Assembly (NCBI GenBank): GCA_949592205.1
Contig: CATIUR010000016.1
Coordinates: 126,501 to 190,500, forward strand
Reading direction: 5' to 3'
Source: Helichrysum umbraculigerum
Taxonomy: Eukaryota; Streptophyta; Magnoliopsida; Asterales; Asteraceae
DNA length: 64,000 nt
The notes beneath the pieces are model-generated. The model was given only the letters and a program-made list of their open reading frames with translations. It ran no database searches and had not been told where the DNA came from. Numbering within the stretch: position 1 is the stretch's first letter; the number at the start of each line of letters is the position of its first letter. Below are positions 48,191 through 58,325 of this stretch, in pieces. The translations under genes and the position numbers were made by a program.

Positions 48191-49268
48191 ATGACGCAAA
48201 ATTGTACGTACCAGTGTCAGGGTCTGCTTGGGCGTCCCTAGTTTTCAGTACGAAGAACCTTCCTTTGGCAGTGTTGGTGTTTTTCAGCTTGGGATAGTCG
48301 TTTCGGTAGTGTCCCACTGCGCCACATTCGAAACAAGCTTTCACCCGGCAATCTTTAGCAAGATGCCCAAAACGCTTGCACTTATCACAGGGAGTGCCAC
48401 AAGGCCCATCATGGTGGCGTTTGCACTTTGAGCAGAAGGGTTTGGTTACAGTGTACTCCTTCTTGTTTTCAGATCCAGATCCAGATCCAGAGGCATTGAG
48501 CTTGGAGGTTGCAGGCTTCTTGTTGGTTTAGCTCTGGTGGTCAGAGTTTCCATCAGATTTTCATTTGTTGTCCTTCCCTTCGTGGACAACCTGTGCCATG
48601 AGGCTGTGAGCCATACGAATGGCGCTTTGGATGGTTTCTGGTTTGGAAGCAGTAACCATCCCTCTGATGCTTGCAGGGAGTCCCCAGATGTACCTCTCCA
48701 CCCTTTTGTACTCGGGGTTTACCATAGTTGGGCATAGGAGAGCCAGTTGGTGGAAGCGAGTAGTGTATCCATCTATATCGTTGCCGTTGATGGTGTGATT
48801 CCAAAATTCTATTTCCAGCCGTTGTATTTCCTCTCTAGGACAATACTCTTCTGTCATCATCTTTTTCAATTCATCCCAGGGGAGTTTGTAAGCGACATCA
48901 ATACCCACAGTCTGGGCATGAGTGTTCCACCAGGTGAGTGCACCCTCCAGTAGTGTGCAGATAGAGTACTTGACCTTGCAGTCCTCCGGACAGTTGCAGA
49001 TGCGGAAGACAGACTCCATTTTCTTAATCCACTGCAGTAGACCGATGGCTCCTTCCGTACCCTTGAAGTTAAGGGGTTTGCAGTTAAGGAAGTCTTTGTA
49101 AGTGCAGGGTTTTGTCACAGGGGCGTTGTTGTTGACTTCTTCGCTCCCCGGGTTTGGTCTAGATCCGCTGGTGGGAGGAGTTTGTCGTGCAGCCAGTGCT
49201 TCAGTCACTCGCTGATTGATGAGTCATTCCAGTTCAGCATTAGTGAAGGACTTCCTTTTCGGAGGCAT
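48150..49268 (-). pseudogene. E8 gag with three nonsense codons
   Basis: Starts ATG at 49268 (MPPKRKSFTNAELE) and hits TGA at 49226-49224. The main block follows in frame: CTYKDFLNCKPLNFKGTEGA, LTWWNTHAQTVG, then WDELKKMMTEEYCPREEIQR and RVERYIWGLPASIRGMV, a clear retrotransposon gag domain (PF03732-like). TGA at 48563-48561 and TAA at 48530-48528 interrupt a Ser/Gly-rich linker. Three zinc-knuckle-like boxes follow (CSKCKRHHDGPC, CDKCKRFGHLAKDC, CFECGAVGHYRNDY, the last with its final Cys lost). The frame then leaves gag-pol homology after RDAQADPDTGT. It is a gag family distinct from E6/E9. Confidence 0.85.
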
Positions 49269-49630
49269 GTTCCTTCAATAACAAGATAAGGAACATGTCA
49301 GAGTTTGAGTGAAAATTCGATAATCAAAATTATGTACACATGGAAAGATGTCAAATCATGTGTATCATTGGATAATGGAAAATAACAAGATTGTAATCCG
49401 TAACATACGAGTTCAAGGATTAGAAGAGTTTGAATTTACAGAAGTGCCAAGAATGTCACATCAGGACAGATATTTAGAATTTGTTCGTTATCCAACGCAG
49501 GATTATCCACTGTGAGTTTGTCGTTTCAATTTGAGGGGATTGCTTAGGAATAATAGGAAAAGATTTCAATCCTAAGAGGAATATCGATTTTGAACGTTAA
49601 GCATAACGACGAGTGAATGACAAGATTTTC
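49269..49630 (-). other. E8 leader upstream of gag
   Basis: Non-coding; starts with AAGGAACATG-type sequence next to the gag start. It ends in TTTTC (49626-49630), the left target duplication of E9. Confidence 0.6.
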
Positions 49631-49900
49631 TATAACATCCTCTTAAGAGCTGGTAATTTCTAATTTAAATTGAATATGTTATTATATTAGAAATTATTTG
49701 ATAATATGTGTTTGTTTGCGAAACTTAGTTAAATAAGCCTCAGGACTTATTGTGCTTAGTAAATTATTGATTGTTTTAATTTACTATAGTCAACGGTGCA
49801 ATAAAAGAAGTTTCTCGCAAATGGTTTTTAGGTTCCGGGCAATAGATTGAAAGGGGACTAGTTTTAAGCGGATACGGGTCGGGGTTAAAAGTGAGCCGAC

Positions 49901-49908
49901 TTATATAG
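49901..49908 (+). promoter_or_regulatory. TATA box of E9 LTR
   Basis: TTATATAG about 270 bases into the LTR, followed about 50 bases later by CAAAACCCTAAAACTTC, a likely transcribed leader. U3 would be about 0.3 kb and the rest R-U5. Confidence 0.55.
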
Positions 49909-50077
49909 TTTCCTTTTTAGGAAAGTTTCTTTACTTTCCATTTTTAGAAACAAAACCCTAAAACTTCAAAACCTTTAAAATCTTTGCAAACAAGCTTTGG
50001 AACAAGTGATTTTGAGCTGATTGATCTTGATTTTAGCTAGTAAATCATCACCACCAACTTGTTTTTAGTTTTAAGTG

Positions 50078-50711
50078 GTAAGTTTTGATTTTTGTTAATC
50101 TATACTTTGAGTGAATACATGTGTTTGATGATCTTGATGTTATGGTATGTGATAACATGTTTAAATGATGCTATATGAGTGAATATATGCTACTGAAATC
50201 GAGTTTGTGGTTTATATGTTGTGATTTGTTTGCTGAGTTTCTGCCATAGCTGAACTGGGTATCCCCTGTACGTCGGTTGAACCCGGCGGCTAGTACCCTG
50301 AAGCCGGCGGCTTCGTTGTGTAGAAAGAGAACCCGGCGGGTAAAACCCGTACCCGGCGGCTCCTATAGCCTTTAAAACGCGATTAAGTTCTGTTACCACC
50401 CAATTTAATTCACCCGGTGGCTGGAGAATGTGAGCCGGCGGGTTGTAGGTGGAAGCCGGCGGCTTCCCTAGTGAAGCCGGCGGCTTGGGGTGTGTTTCAG
50501 CAAATGTTTTGTTTAACTTTTAAGACTTGTTCTAACTTGTTAGTTGCAATGTAAATTGTACTTATTAGCATAATAATACATGATAGTTGTTGTATTTAGG
50601 AACTTATGATAATTGTAATGTTAATTGAGTTAAGTTCCTAATGATTTAAATTGATTTAATTCAAGTGTTACGATCTTGATTTCTAACTTCTACCTGATTG
50701 TTGATTCTCAG
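50078..50711 (+). other. Predicted leader intron 1 of E9
   Basis: From GTAAGTTTTG (50078) to TTGATTCTCAG (50711), 634 nt. It contains the whole palindrome cluster. In the 3' LTR the donor has mutated to ATAAGT. Not supported by transcripts here. Confidence 0.45.
50271..50486. repeat. Palindrome cluster AAGCCGGCGGCTT x9
   Basis: Copies near 50271 (CGTCGGTTG), 50281, 50301 (perfect 13-base palindrome), 50331, 50351, 50412, 50432, 50452 (GAAGCCGGCGGCTTC) and 50474. Variants swap the flanks between ACCC/GGGT and AAGC/GCTT but keep CCG-G-CGG. Repeated in the 3' LTR at 56853-57068. Confidence 0.93.
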
Positions 50712-50767
50712 ATAAGCAAAGAGCTCAGCGAGATAAGACAGCTGAGTAAGTGAAACGAGATAATCAG
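50712..50767 (+). other. Predicted 56-nt mini-exon in E9 5' LTR
   Basis: Between TTCTCAG and GTGAGTGG. Contains GCTCAGCGAGATAAGAC, then GCTGAGTAAGTG: inverted CTCAG and CTGAG that could pair. It is shared almost base for base with E6, although the neighbouring intron 1 is unrelated. Confidence 0.5.
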
Positions 50768-51483
50768 GTGAGTGGATTTGAGACTCACAGTTTGATTTGG
50801 TTGTGTCAGTTTGATTTCAATCAGTAATTAGAGGATTACTATTGATAGTATGTTAACTTTGAAATGATATGCCACTGGATTGGTTGTTTGTTGAACATTG
50901 AATTGAAATGTACATTCCAGAGGTCAACTAGATTGTCGGTTGGACTTGATTGCTAATGTTGGTCAACATAGGGTTGTGTACATGTGTTGATGGAGATTAG
51001 CATTTAGTTAGCGGTTAATCACTGTTTTGGCCTGACAGTTGATTTAAGTGTTCTGATAGGGCCACCCGGCACAGGGTCCTTAGGAACCACCGTTCCACTT
51101 GACGATATTTGTTGCATTATTGATTGTGAACAGATTGCTAGCTAAATTGAATTGTAGTTGATTATTCATTCACTTAGCTTCGTGCTAATCCCTCAATTTA
51201 CTTCCTGCAGGTGATGTATATTATGTGGGTAGTCAGGAAGGATGTTTTGACGCTGGGAATGTTTGAAACTTGCAACTCTGATCCAGTTTGTAATAAATTA
51301 TGTTTTATAGTATATAATGCCCCGGGTTTGTAAACATGTTAATTATGATTGTTTAGTAGTTAAACATATTGTATAAAGGGTTGCGAAAATTTCTAGCAGG
51401 TTTTAATAGAATATGTAATTATAGTAGTCGCTTCCGCCAAACTTAATATTATATTGTTGTATTAAATGAGGGGCGTTATAAGT

Positions 51484-51495
51484 TGGTATCAGAGC
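51484..51495 (+). other. Primer binding site of E9 (tRNA-Met)
   Basis: TGGTATCAGAGC three bases after the LTR end at 51480. Confidence 0.96.
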
Positions 51496-51656
51496 AATAG
51501 TTTGGGGCAATTGAATATGATTGTATGTTCAATCCTAAACTTTGATTGTGTTGTGTCAAACATTCTTGGGAAAGGGATTATGTACTGAATGCGAATCGGT
51601 TAGTAGAATAGGTGCTAACGACTAATGATTTGTAAGCTGTTGTGGTGTTTACAGAT

Positions 51657-54600
51657 ATGGCGGATAACGAGCAACTACCTGTTAACCCTAATAATGCCTC
51701 AAGGCCTGAAGTTGCTGCTGAGACTCATGATGACCGGAATGAGAATGCTGGTACTTCTTTCCATGCTAGAGAAGAGGCAGAAAGGGATCAGTATCTGCTT
51801 CAATTGGAAGAGGAAAACCAAGCACTTAGAATGTATAAACAACAAAAAGAGGCTGAATCATCTCATCCTGTGTTTGGTACGATTTCACCGCCAAAGCAAA
51901 AGGTGTGTTCTTTTAAAACCTTTATGAGCAGTAATCCGTCTGTGTATTCGGGTAGTACAAATCCTTCTGTAACTATGGATTGGCTAAGAGATGTTGAGAA
52001 GAAGTTTGAAGTTTGTCAATGTGAAGAGGAATTGAAAGTTCCTTATGCATCTCAACTTTTGAAAGGAGCAGCTATGAATTGGTGGGATTCGATTACTTCT
52101 GTTTTATCTCCTTTTCAGAAAGCATATATCCGATGGTCAGATTTTCGCAATGAAGTTTGTAAACAGTATTGTTCCAACTATGATATAGCTCGAATTAGAA
52201 AGGAGTTTATGGATTTGCAATTAACTGATAACATGACAATGGATGATTTGATAAATCAGTTCACAGAGAAACTCAGGTTTGTTCAGCAGTGGGTTCCTGA
52301 TGAGAGAACTCAAATAGAACAGTTTGTGGGTACTTTACCAAACCATTATCGAACTTCAGTGAGATTAGCGAGCTCTCTTCCTCAAGCTTTCATGTTAGCT
52401 CGATCTGTTGATAGCGATTTGAGACCTCAAGAGATGCCAAGGAAAGAGGTGACTTCTCAGAAACCTAAAAGTGAACCTTCTGGTAAAGGTAAACAACGGT
52501 GGCAAGGAAATCAGCAGGGTAAGAAACAAGAAAGTCGTGGTGGTACTTCTGATCGTCCCAATTGGTGTATTAAGTGTAGAGCTAGACATTTTGGGCCGTG
52601 TACTGTGCAAACCACTAGATGTGTGAAATGTGGTGTGATTGGGCATGAAGCCAAAGATTGTGTTTTTCCTACTTATGTGTGTTGGAATTGCCATAAGGAA
52701 GGTCATCGTGCAAATCAATGTTCTGAGGCTAAGAGACAGGGTTCGGGGACAGTTGTTGGTTCATCAGCTTCTTCTGGTCAGAAGCGGAAGACTCCGCCAT
52801 CTGCAGTTAGTAGGGCTTTTCAAATGACAGTTGATGAAGCTGTCCATACAGATGACGTAATCACGGGTACTTTTCTTGTAAATTCTGTACCAGCTCGTGT
52901 TTTGTTTGATTCTGGTGCAAATTGTTCGTTTGTATCTATGTACTTCTGTGATAAGTTGAAAATGATGCCTACTGTGATAACAAACCCAGTTGAGGTAGAA
53001 ATAGCTAGTGGCAAATCGGTTCCTGTTACCACCTCGGTAATTGGAGCTAGTATTATGATAGATAGCCAGACTTTCCCAATTTCCTTTCTGTTGATGCCAA
53101 TTGCTAGTTTTGATGTGATTATTGGCATGGATTGGTTAAGTCAGTATAAAGCAAGCATAGATTGCCACAATAAGCTGATTAGAATTCCAATCTCTGAAAA
53201 GTCATATGTCGTGGCTCGAGGAGAACGGGATAATGTTTGTATACCTTTGATTAGTATGATGAAAGCTAGGAAATCTTTGTCTAAGGGCTGTGAATCGTAT
53301 CTAGCTTATGTGATTGATGCTAAGTTAGAAAAGAAGTCCCTTTCTGATGTACCGGTTGTTTCTGAGTATCCGGAAGTATTCCCTGATGAATTACCTGGTT
53401 TACCACCGGTTAGGGAAGTTGAATACCAGATTGATCTTGTTCCTGGCTCTTCACCTATAGCCAAAGCCCCTTATAGATTAGCTCCATCTGAGATACGTGA
53501 AATGATTAATCAGATACAGGAGTTGTTGGATAAAGGGTTTATTCGGCCTAGTTCTTCTCCCTGGGGTGCACCTGTTCTGTTTGTGAAAAAGAAAGATGGG
53601 TCTTTTAGAATGTGCATTGATTATAGGGAATTGAATAAACGGACAGTAAAGAATAAATATCCTCTGCCCCGGATAGATGATTTATTTGATCAGTTGCAGG
53701 GATCTTCGTATTATTCAAAGATTGATTTGAGGTCAGGTTATCATCAAGTTCGTGTTAGGGATTGTGATATTCCTAAAACTGCATTTAGAACCAGATATGG
53801 TCATTTTGAATTCCTGGTTATGCCTTTTGGTTTGACGAATGCTCCAGCAATTTTTATGGATTTGATGAACCGTGTTTGTCGACCTTTTCTTGATAAATTT
53901 GTGATTGTGTTTATCGATGACATTTTGGTATATTCTAAATCCAAATCAGAGCATGGAATGCATTTGAGGTTGGTATTGGAAACCTTAAAGAGAGAACATT
54001 TGTATGCAAAGTTTTCTAAATGTGAATTCTGGATTCGGGAGGTACAATTTTTGGGTCATATCATTTGTAATGACGGTGTTAAGGCTGATCCTTCCAAAAT
54101 TGAAGCTGTAATGAATTGGAAAGCTACAAAGTCTGCTTCTGAAATAAAGAGTTTCCTTGGTTTGGCGGGTTATTACCGGAAATTTATTAAAGACTTTTCT
54201 AAAATTGCCGGTTCATTGACTAAACTAACCCGTAAGGATGAAAAATTTGTATGGGCTGAACAACAGGAAGCTGCTTTTCAGACTCTGAAACAGTTGTTAT
54301 GTCAGGCTCCTGTGTTAGCATTGCCAGATGGGTCCGATGATTTTGTTGTTTATTGTGATGCATCGATTGCTGGTTTGGGTTGTGTTTTAATGCAGCGAGA
54401 TCGTGTGATTGCTTATGCTTCTCGTCAGCTCAAAACTCATGAAAGAAATTATCCTACCCATGATTTAGAACTTGCAGCAGTTGTGTTTGCTTTGAAGATA
54501 TGGAGACATTACTTGTATGGTACTAAGTGTGTTATTTGTACAGATCACAAGAGTCTTCAGTATATATTTTCGCAGCAAGAGTTGAATATGCGTCAGAGAC

Positions 54601-56198
54601 GATGGTTAGAGTTAATCAAAGACTATGATTGTGAGATTAAATACCATCCAGGAAAAGCCAATGTGGTTGCTGATGCTCTAAGCCGCAAGGTAACTTCTGA
54701 TCGAGTTTATTTTATGCGTTTAGAAGTTTCTTCTGATTTGGTGGCTCAGATAAAAGCTACACAGTTAGAGGCTTTGTTAGATCATAATTTGAAATCTGAA
54801 ATTATGTTGAATCGAAAGGAATTGTTATTGGATGATTCGAGAGGATTAAAAACCTTTCAGTCTCGTGTTTGGATTCCTTTGTTTGGGGGTCTTCGGGATG
54901 TTATTCTGAATGAAGCCCACAAGTCCAGATTGTCTGTACATCCGGGAAGTACTAAAATGTATAATGACTTGAAACCTTTGTATTGGTGGCCTACAATGAA
55001 GATGGATGTAGCAAGGTTTGTTAGTTCTTGTCATATTTGTTCTCAAGTGAAAGCTGAACACCAGAAGCCGTATGGGTCGTTGAAACAGCTTGAGATTCCT
55101 GAATGGAAGTGGGAACATTTGACTATGGATTTTGTTACCAAACTGCCTAGAACTGTCCGTGGAAATGACATGGTTTGGGTTATTGTTGATCGATTGACCA
55201 AGAGTGCTCATTTTCTAGCTACCAGTGAAACTGCATCTCTGAGTAAGCTTGCACAGTTGTATATGAATGAGATTGTTACTCGGCATGGTATTCCGTTATC
55301 GATTGTATCTGATAGAGATCCAAGGTTTGTATCTCATTTTTGGCAAAGTTTGCAGCATGAGTTGGGCACCAGAGTGAATCTTAGTACAGCTTATCATCCT
55401 CAAACAGATGGTCAGTCAGAACGTACGATTCAGACATTGGAGGATATGTTGAGAGCTTGTATTCTGGAGTATAGTGGTTCTTGGGATTCTCATTTGCCAT
55501 TGGTTGAGTTTGCTTATAATAACTCTTATCATTCTAGTATTGGCATGCCTCCATATGAAATGCTTTATGGTCGCCGTTGTAGAACTCCAACTTGTTGGCT
55601 AGAGGCAGGTGAGAAACAGTTTGCAGGTCCAGATATTGTTCAAATGACAGCTGATAAAGTCGCAGTGGCTCGTGAAAAGTTGAAAGCTGCACGTGATAGA
55701 CAGAAACAATATGCAGATCCTAAACGTCGACCTGTTACTTTTGTTGAAGGTGAACTTGTTTATCTGAAAGTTTCGCCTTGGAAGGGAGTAATTCGGTTTG
55801 GAAAACGTGGCAAATTGGCTCCTCGATATATTGGACCGTTCAAAATTCGTCAGATTGTTAATGATCAGTCTGTTACATTAAATCTTCCTCCAGAGCTTGC
55901 TGGTATTCATGACACGTTTAACATTTGTTATTTAAGGAAATGTAACGTTGAAGACCAGTCTCAGATTCTTCCTTTGAAAGATTTGAAAGTTGATCAGAGT
56001 CAGAAGTTAGTGGAAGAACCAGTAGAACTTCTTGACAGAAAAGTGACCAAACTTAGGAAGAAACAGATTCCCATGGTGTTAGTAAAATGGAAACATAGTT
56101 TAGGTGAAAACCTAACGTGGGAAACAGAGGATAGTATGAGATCCAGATATCCTGGATTGTTTGATCGTGATGAGATTTCGGGGACGAAATCTTCTTAA
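51657..56198 (+). CDS. E9 gag-pol polyprotein, intact (1513 aa)
   Basis: One frame without stop or frameshift, from MADNEQLPVNPNNASRPEVA to DEISGTKSS. The start is the first ATG after a TTTACAG acceptor-like site, conserved in E1, E6 and E7. Residues about 100-210: gag core with MNWWDS. CCHC-type boxes: about 304-315 (short variant CIKCRARHFGPC), 322-335 and 342-355. Protease: DSG at about 418-420. RT: FIDDILVYSK with DD at about 754-755. RNase H: from about Asp901 (DASIAGLG), LSRKV near its end. Integrase: HHCC-type region, then Asp1158, Asp1219 and Glu1255 (D-x60-D-x35-E). GPF module (RYIGPFKIRQ) and C-terminal chromodomain-like KWKHSLGENLTWETE. This is the Tekay/Del chromovirus order. The stop codon overlaps the PPT by two bases. 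Chromodomains of such elements direct integration to heterochromatin (family knowledge). Confidence 0.97.
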   Translation: MADNEQLPVNPNNASRPEVAAETHDDRNENAGTSFHAREEAERDQYLLQLEEENQALRMYKQQKEAESSHPVFGTISPPKQKVCSFKTFMSSNPSVYSGSTNPSVTMDWLRDVEKKFEVCQCEEELKVPYASQLLKGAAMNWWDSITSVLSPFQKAYIRWSDFRNEVCKQYCSNYDIARIRKEFMDLQLTDNMTMDDLINQFTEKLRFVQQWVPDERTQIEQFVGTLPNHYRTSVRLASSLPQAFMLARSVDSDLRPQEMPRKEVTSQKPKSEPSGKGKQRWQGNQQGKKQESRGGTSDRPNWCIKCRARHFGPCTVQTTRCVKCGVIGHEAKDCVFPTYVCWNCHKEGHRANQCSEAKRQGSGTVVGSSASSGQKRKTPPSAVSRAFQMTVDEAVHTDDVITGTFLVNSVPARVLFDSGANCSFVSMYFCDKLKMMPTVITNPVEVEIASGKSVPVTTSVIGASIMIDSQTFPISFLLMPIASFDVIIGMDWLSQYKASIDCHNKLIRIPISEKSYVVARGERDNVCIPLISMMKARKSLSKGCESYLAYVIDAKLEKKSLSDVPVVSEYPEVFPDELPGLPPVREVEYQIDLVPGSSPIAKAPYRLAPSEIREMINQIQELLDKGFIRPSSSPWGAPVLFVKKKDGSFRMCIDYRELNKRTVKNKYPLPRIDDLFDQLQGSSYYSKIDLRSGYHQVRVRDCDIPKTAFRTRYGHFEFLVMPFGLTNAPAIFMDLMNRVCRPFLDKFVIVFIDDILVYSKSKSEHGMHLRLVLETLKREHLYAKFSKCEFWIREVQFLGHIICNDGVKADPSKIEAVMNWKATKSASEIKSFLGLAGYYRKFIKDFSKIAGSLTKLTRKDEKFVWAEQQEAAFQTLKQLLCQAPVLALPDGSDDFVVYCDASIAGLGCVLMQRDRVIAYASRQLKTHERNYPTHDLELAAVVFALKIWRHYLYGTKCVICTDHKSLQYIFSQQELNMRQRRWLELIKDYDCEIKYHPGKANVVADALSRKVTSDRVYFMRLEVSSDLVAQIKATQLEALLDHNLKSEIMLNRKELLLDDSRGLKTFQSRVWIPLFGGLRDVILNEAHKSRLSVHPGSTKMYNDLKPLYWWPTMKMDVARFVSSCHICSQVKAEHQKPYGSLKQLEIPEWKWEHLTMDFVTKLPRTVRGNDMVWVIVDRLTKSAHFLATSETASLSKLAQLYMNEIVTRHGIPLSIVSDRDPRFVSHFWQSLQHELGTRVNLSTAYHPQTDGQSERTIQTLEDMLRACILEYSGSWDSHLPLVEFAYNNSYHSSIGMPPYEMLYGRRCRTPTCWLEAGEKQFAGPDIVQMTADKVAVAREKLKAARDRQKQYADPKRRPVTFVEGELVYLKVSPWKGVIRFGKRGKLAPRYIGPFKIRQIVNDQSVTLNLPPELAGIHDTFNICYLRKCNVEDQSQILPLKDLKVDQSQKLVEEPVELLDRKVTKLRKKQIPMVLVKWKHSLGENLTWETEDSMRSRYPGLFDRDEISGTKSS

Positions 56199-56210
56199 GG
56201 GGGGGAGAGT
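56197..56210 (+). other. Polypurine tract of E9
   Basis: AAGGGGGGGAGAGT immediately before the 3' LTR (56211), overlapping the TAA stop of gag-pol. Confidence 0.92.
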
Positions 56211-58062
56211 TGTAACATCCTCTTAATTGAGCTGGTAATTTCTAATTTAAATTGAATATGTTATTATATTAGAAATTATTTGATAATATGTGTTTGTTTG
56301 CGAAACTTAGTTAAATAAGCCTCAGGACTTATTGTGCTTAGTAAATTATTGATTGTTTTAATTTACTATAGTCAACGGTGCAATAAAAGAAGTTTCTCGC
56401 AAATGGTTTTTAGGTTCCGGGCAATAGATTGAAAAGGGACTAGTTTTAAGCGGATACGGGTCGGGGTTAAAAGTGAGCCGACTTATATAGTTTCCTTTTT
56501 AGGAAAGTTTCTTTACTTTCCATTTTTAGAAACAAAACCCTAAAACTTCAAAACCTTTAAAATCTTTGCAAACAAGCTTTGGAACAAGTGATTTTGAGCT
56601 GATTGTTCTTGATTTTAGCTAGTAAATCATCACCACCAACTTGTTTTTAGTTTTAAGTGATAAGTTTTGATTTTTGTTAATCTATACTTTGAGTGAATAC
56701 ATGTGTTTGATGATCTTGATGTTATGGTATGTTATAACATGTTTAAATGATGCTATATGAGTGAATATATGCTACTGAAATCGAGTTTGTGGTTTATATG
56801 TTGTGATTTGTTTGCTGAGTTTCTGCCATAGCTGAACTGGGTATCCCCTGTACGTCGGTTGAACCCGGCGGCTAGTACCCTGAAGCCGGCGGCTTCGTTG
56901 TGTAGAAAGAGAACCCGGCGGGTAAAACCCGTACCCGGCGGCTCCTATAGCCTTTAAAACGCGATTAAGTTCTGTTACCACCCAATTTAATTCACCCGGT
57001 GGCTGGAGAATGTGAGCCGGCGGGTTGTAGGTGGAAGCCGGCGGCTTCCCTAGTGAAGCCGGCGGCTTGGGGTGTGTTTCAGCAAATGTTTTGTTTAACT
57101 TTTAAGACTTGTTCTAACTTGTTAGTTGCAATGTAAATTGTACTTATTAGCATAATAATACATGATAGTTGTTGTATTTAGGAACTTATGATAATTGTAA
57201 TGTTAATTGAGTTAAGTTCCTAATGATTTAAATTGATTTAATTCAAGTGTTACGATCTTGATTTCTAACTTCTACCTGATTGTTGATTCTCAGATAAGCA
57301 AAGAGCTCAGCGAGATAAGACAGCTGAGTAAGTGAAACGAGATAATCAGGTGAGTGGATTTGAGACTCACAGTTTGATTTGGTTGTGTCAGTTTGATTTC
57401 AATCAGTAATTAGAGGATTACTATTGATAGTATGTTAACTTTGAAATGATATGCCACTGGATTGGTTGTTTGTTGAACATTGAATTGAAATGTACATTCC
57501 AGAGGTCAACTAGATTGTCGGTTGGACTTGATTGCTAATGTTGGTCAACATAGGGTTGTGTACATGTGTTGATGGAGATTAGCATTTAGTTAGCGGTTAA
57601 TCACTGTTTTGGCCTGACAGTTGATTTAAGTGTTCTGATAGGGCCACCCGGCACAGGGTCCTTAGGAACCACCGTTCCTCTTGACGATATTTGTTGCATT
57701 ATTGATTGTGAACAAATTGCTAGCTAAATTGAATTGTAGTTGATTATTCATTCACTTAGCTTCGTGCTAATCCCTCAATTTACTTCCTGCAGGTGATGTA
57801 TATTATGTGGGTAGTCAGGAAGGATGTTTTGACGCTGGGAATGTTTGAAACTTGCAACTCTGATCCAGTTTGTAATAAATTATGTTTTATAGTATATAAT
57901 GCCCCGGGTTTGTAAACATGTTAATTATGATTGTTTAGTAGTTAAACATATTGTATAAAGGGTTGCGAAAATTTCTAGCAGGTTTTAATAGAATATGTAA
58001 TTATAGTAGTCGCTTCCGCCAAACTTAATATTATATTGTTGTATTAAATGAGGGGCGTTATA
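56211..58062 (+). repeat. 3' LTR of E9
   Basis: 1852 bp, TGTAACATCC to GGGGCGTTATA; near-identical to the 5' LTR. Notable differences: TTAATTGAG instead of TTAAGAG near the start, and AAGTGATAAG instead of AAGTGGTAAG at the predicted donor. Palindrome cluster at 56853-57068; mini-exon copy at 57294-57349. Confidence 0.96.
56853..57068. repeat. Palindrome cluster AAGCCGGCGGCTT in E9 3' LTR
   Basis: Same nine units and spacing as at 50271-50486, with no change seen between copies. Confidence 0.93.
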
Positions 58063-58067
58063 TTTTC

Positions 58068-58325
58068 TAACCTTACCGGAGTAAGTCTATCTCGAAGAGA
58101 CGACCCTCTATAGCTAGGGTACATCCCGGTACTATCTTTCCTGATTCGATCTACTCACGACCGGTAAGTCCTATGATTTATCCGAGGCCCTATCATATAT
58201 CTACAATATATAACAGCCTAAAATGTATTCCATGTCCAAGGCCCATTCATATATATACACTATATATAATATCCTAATCATATACACATATACCATATAC
58301 GCGTATATATCCGCCTAGTTGTGTC
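58068..58325 (-). other. E8 internal sequence between E9 and E10
   Basis: Non-coding; TACCGGAGTAAGTC and related short repeats, then an AT-rich stretch with many TATATA runs. Its last five bases, GTGTC, are the target duplication of E10. Assigned to E8 by position only. Confidence 0.5.

Larger units (their letters stand above)
49631..51480 (+). repeat. 5' LTR of E9
   Basis: 1850 bp, TATAACATCC (the 3' LTR has TGTAACATCC) to GGGGCGTTATA. TATA at 49901, CCCTAAAAC leader start, predicted donor AAGTG then GTAAGT (50078), palindrome cluster 50271-50486, acceptor TTGATTCTCAG (to 50711), mini-exon 50712-50767, donor GTGAGTGG (50768), acceptor CTTCCTGCAG (to 51210). Exon 3 runs to the LTR end and on into the PBS. 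Confidence 0.95.
49631..58062 (+). mobile_element. Complete, apparently intact Ty3/gypsy Tekay-type element E9
   Basis: 8432 bp: LTR 49631-51480, PBS, gag-pol 51657-56198, PPT, LTR 56211-58062. Target duplication TTTTC (49626-49630 and 58063-58067). The LTRs differ at about 9-10 positions by eye in 1.85 kb, about 99.5% identity. The polyprotein frame is unbroken and has all expected catalytic residues, so it may be capable of transposition. It is inserted in E8 and is the youngest dated insertion here. Confidence 0.96.

Noticed and set aside
51642..51656. Earlier start for E9 gag at 51642
   Set aside because: That codon is GTG and lies before the ACAG acceptor-like site; the first ATG is at 51657 and matches E1, E6 and E7.
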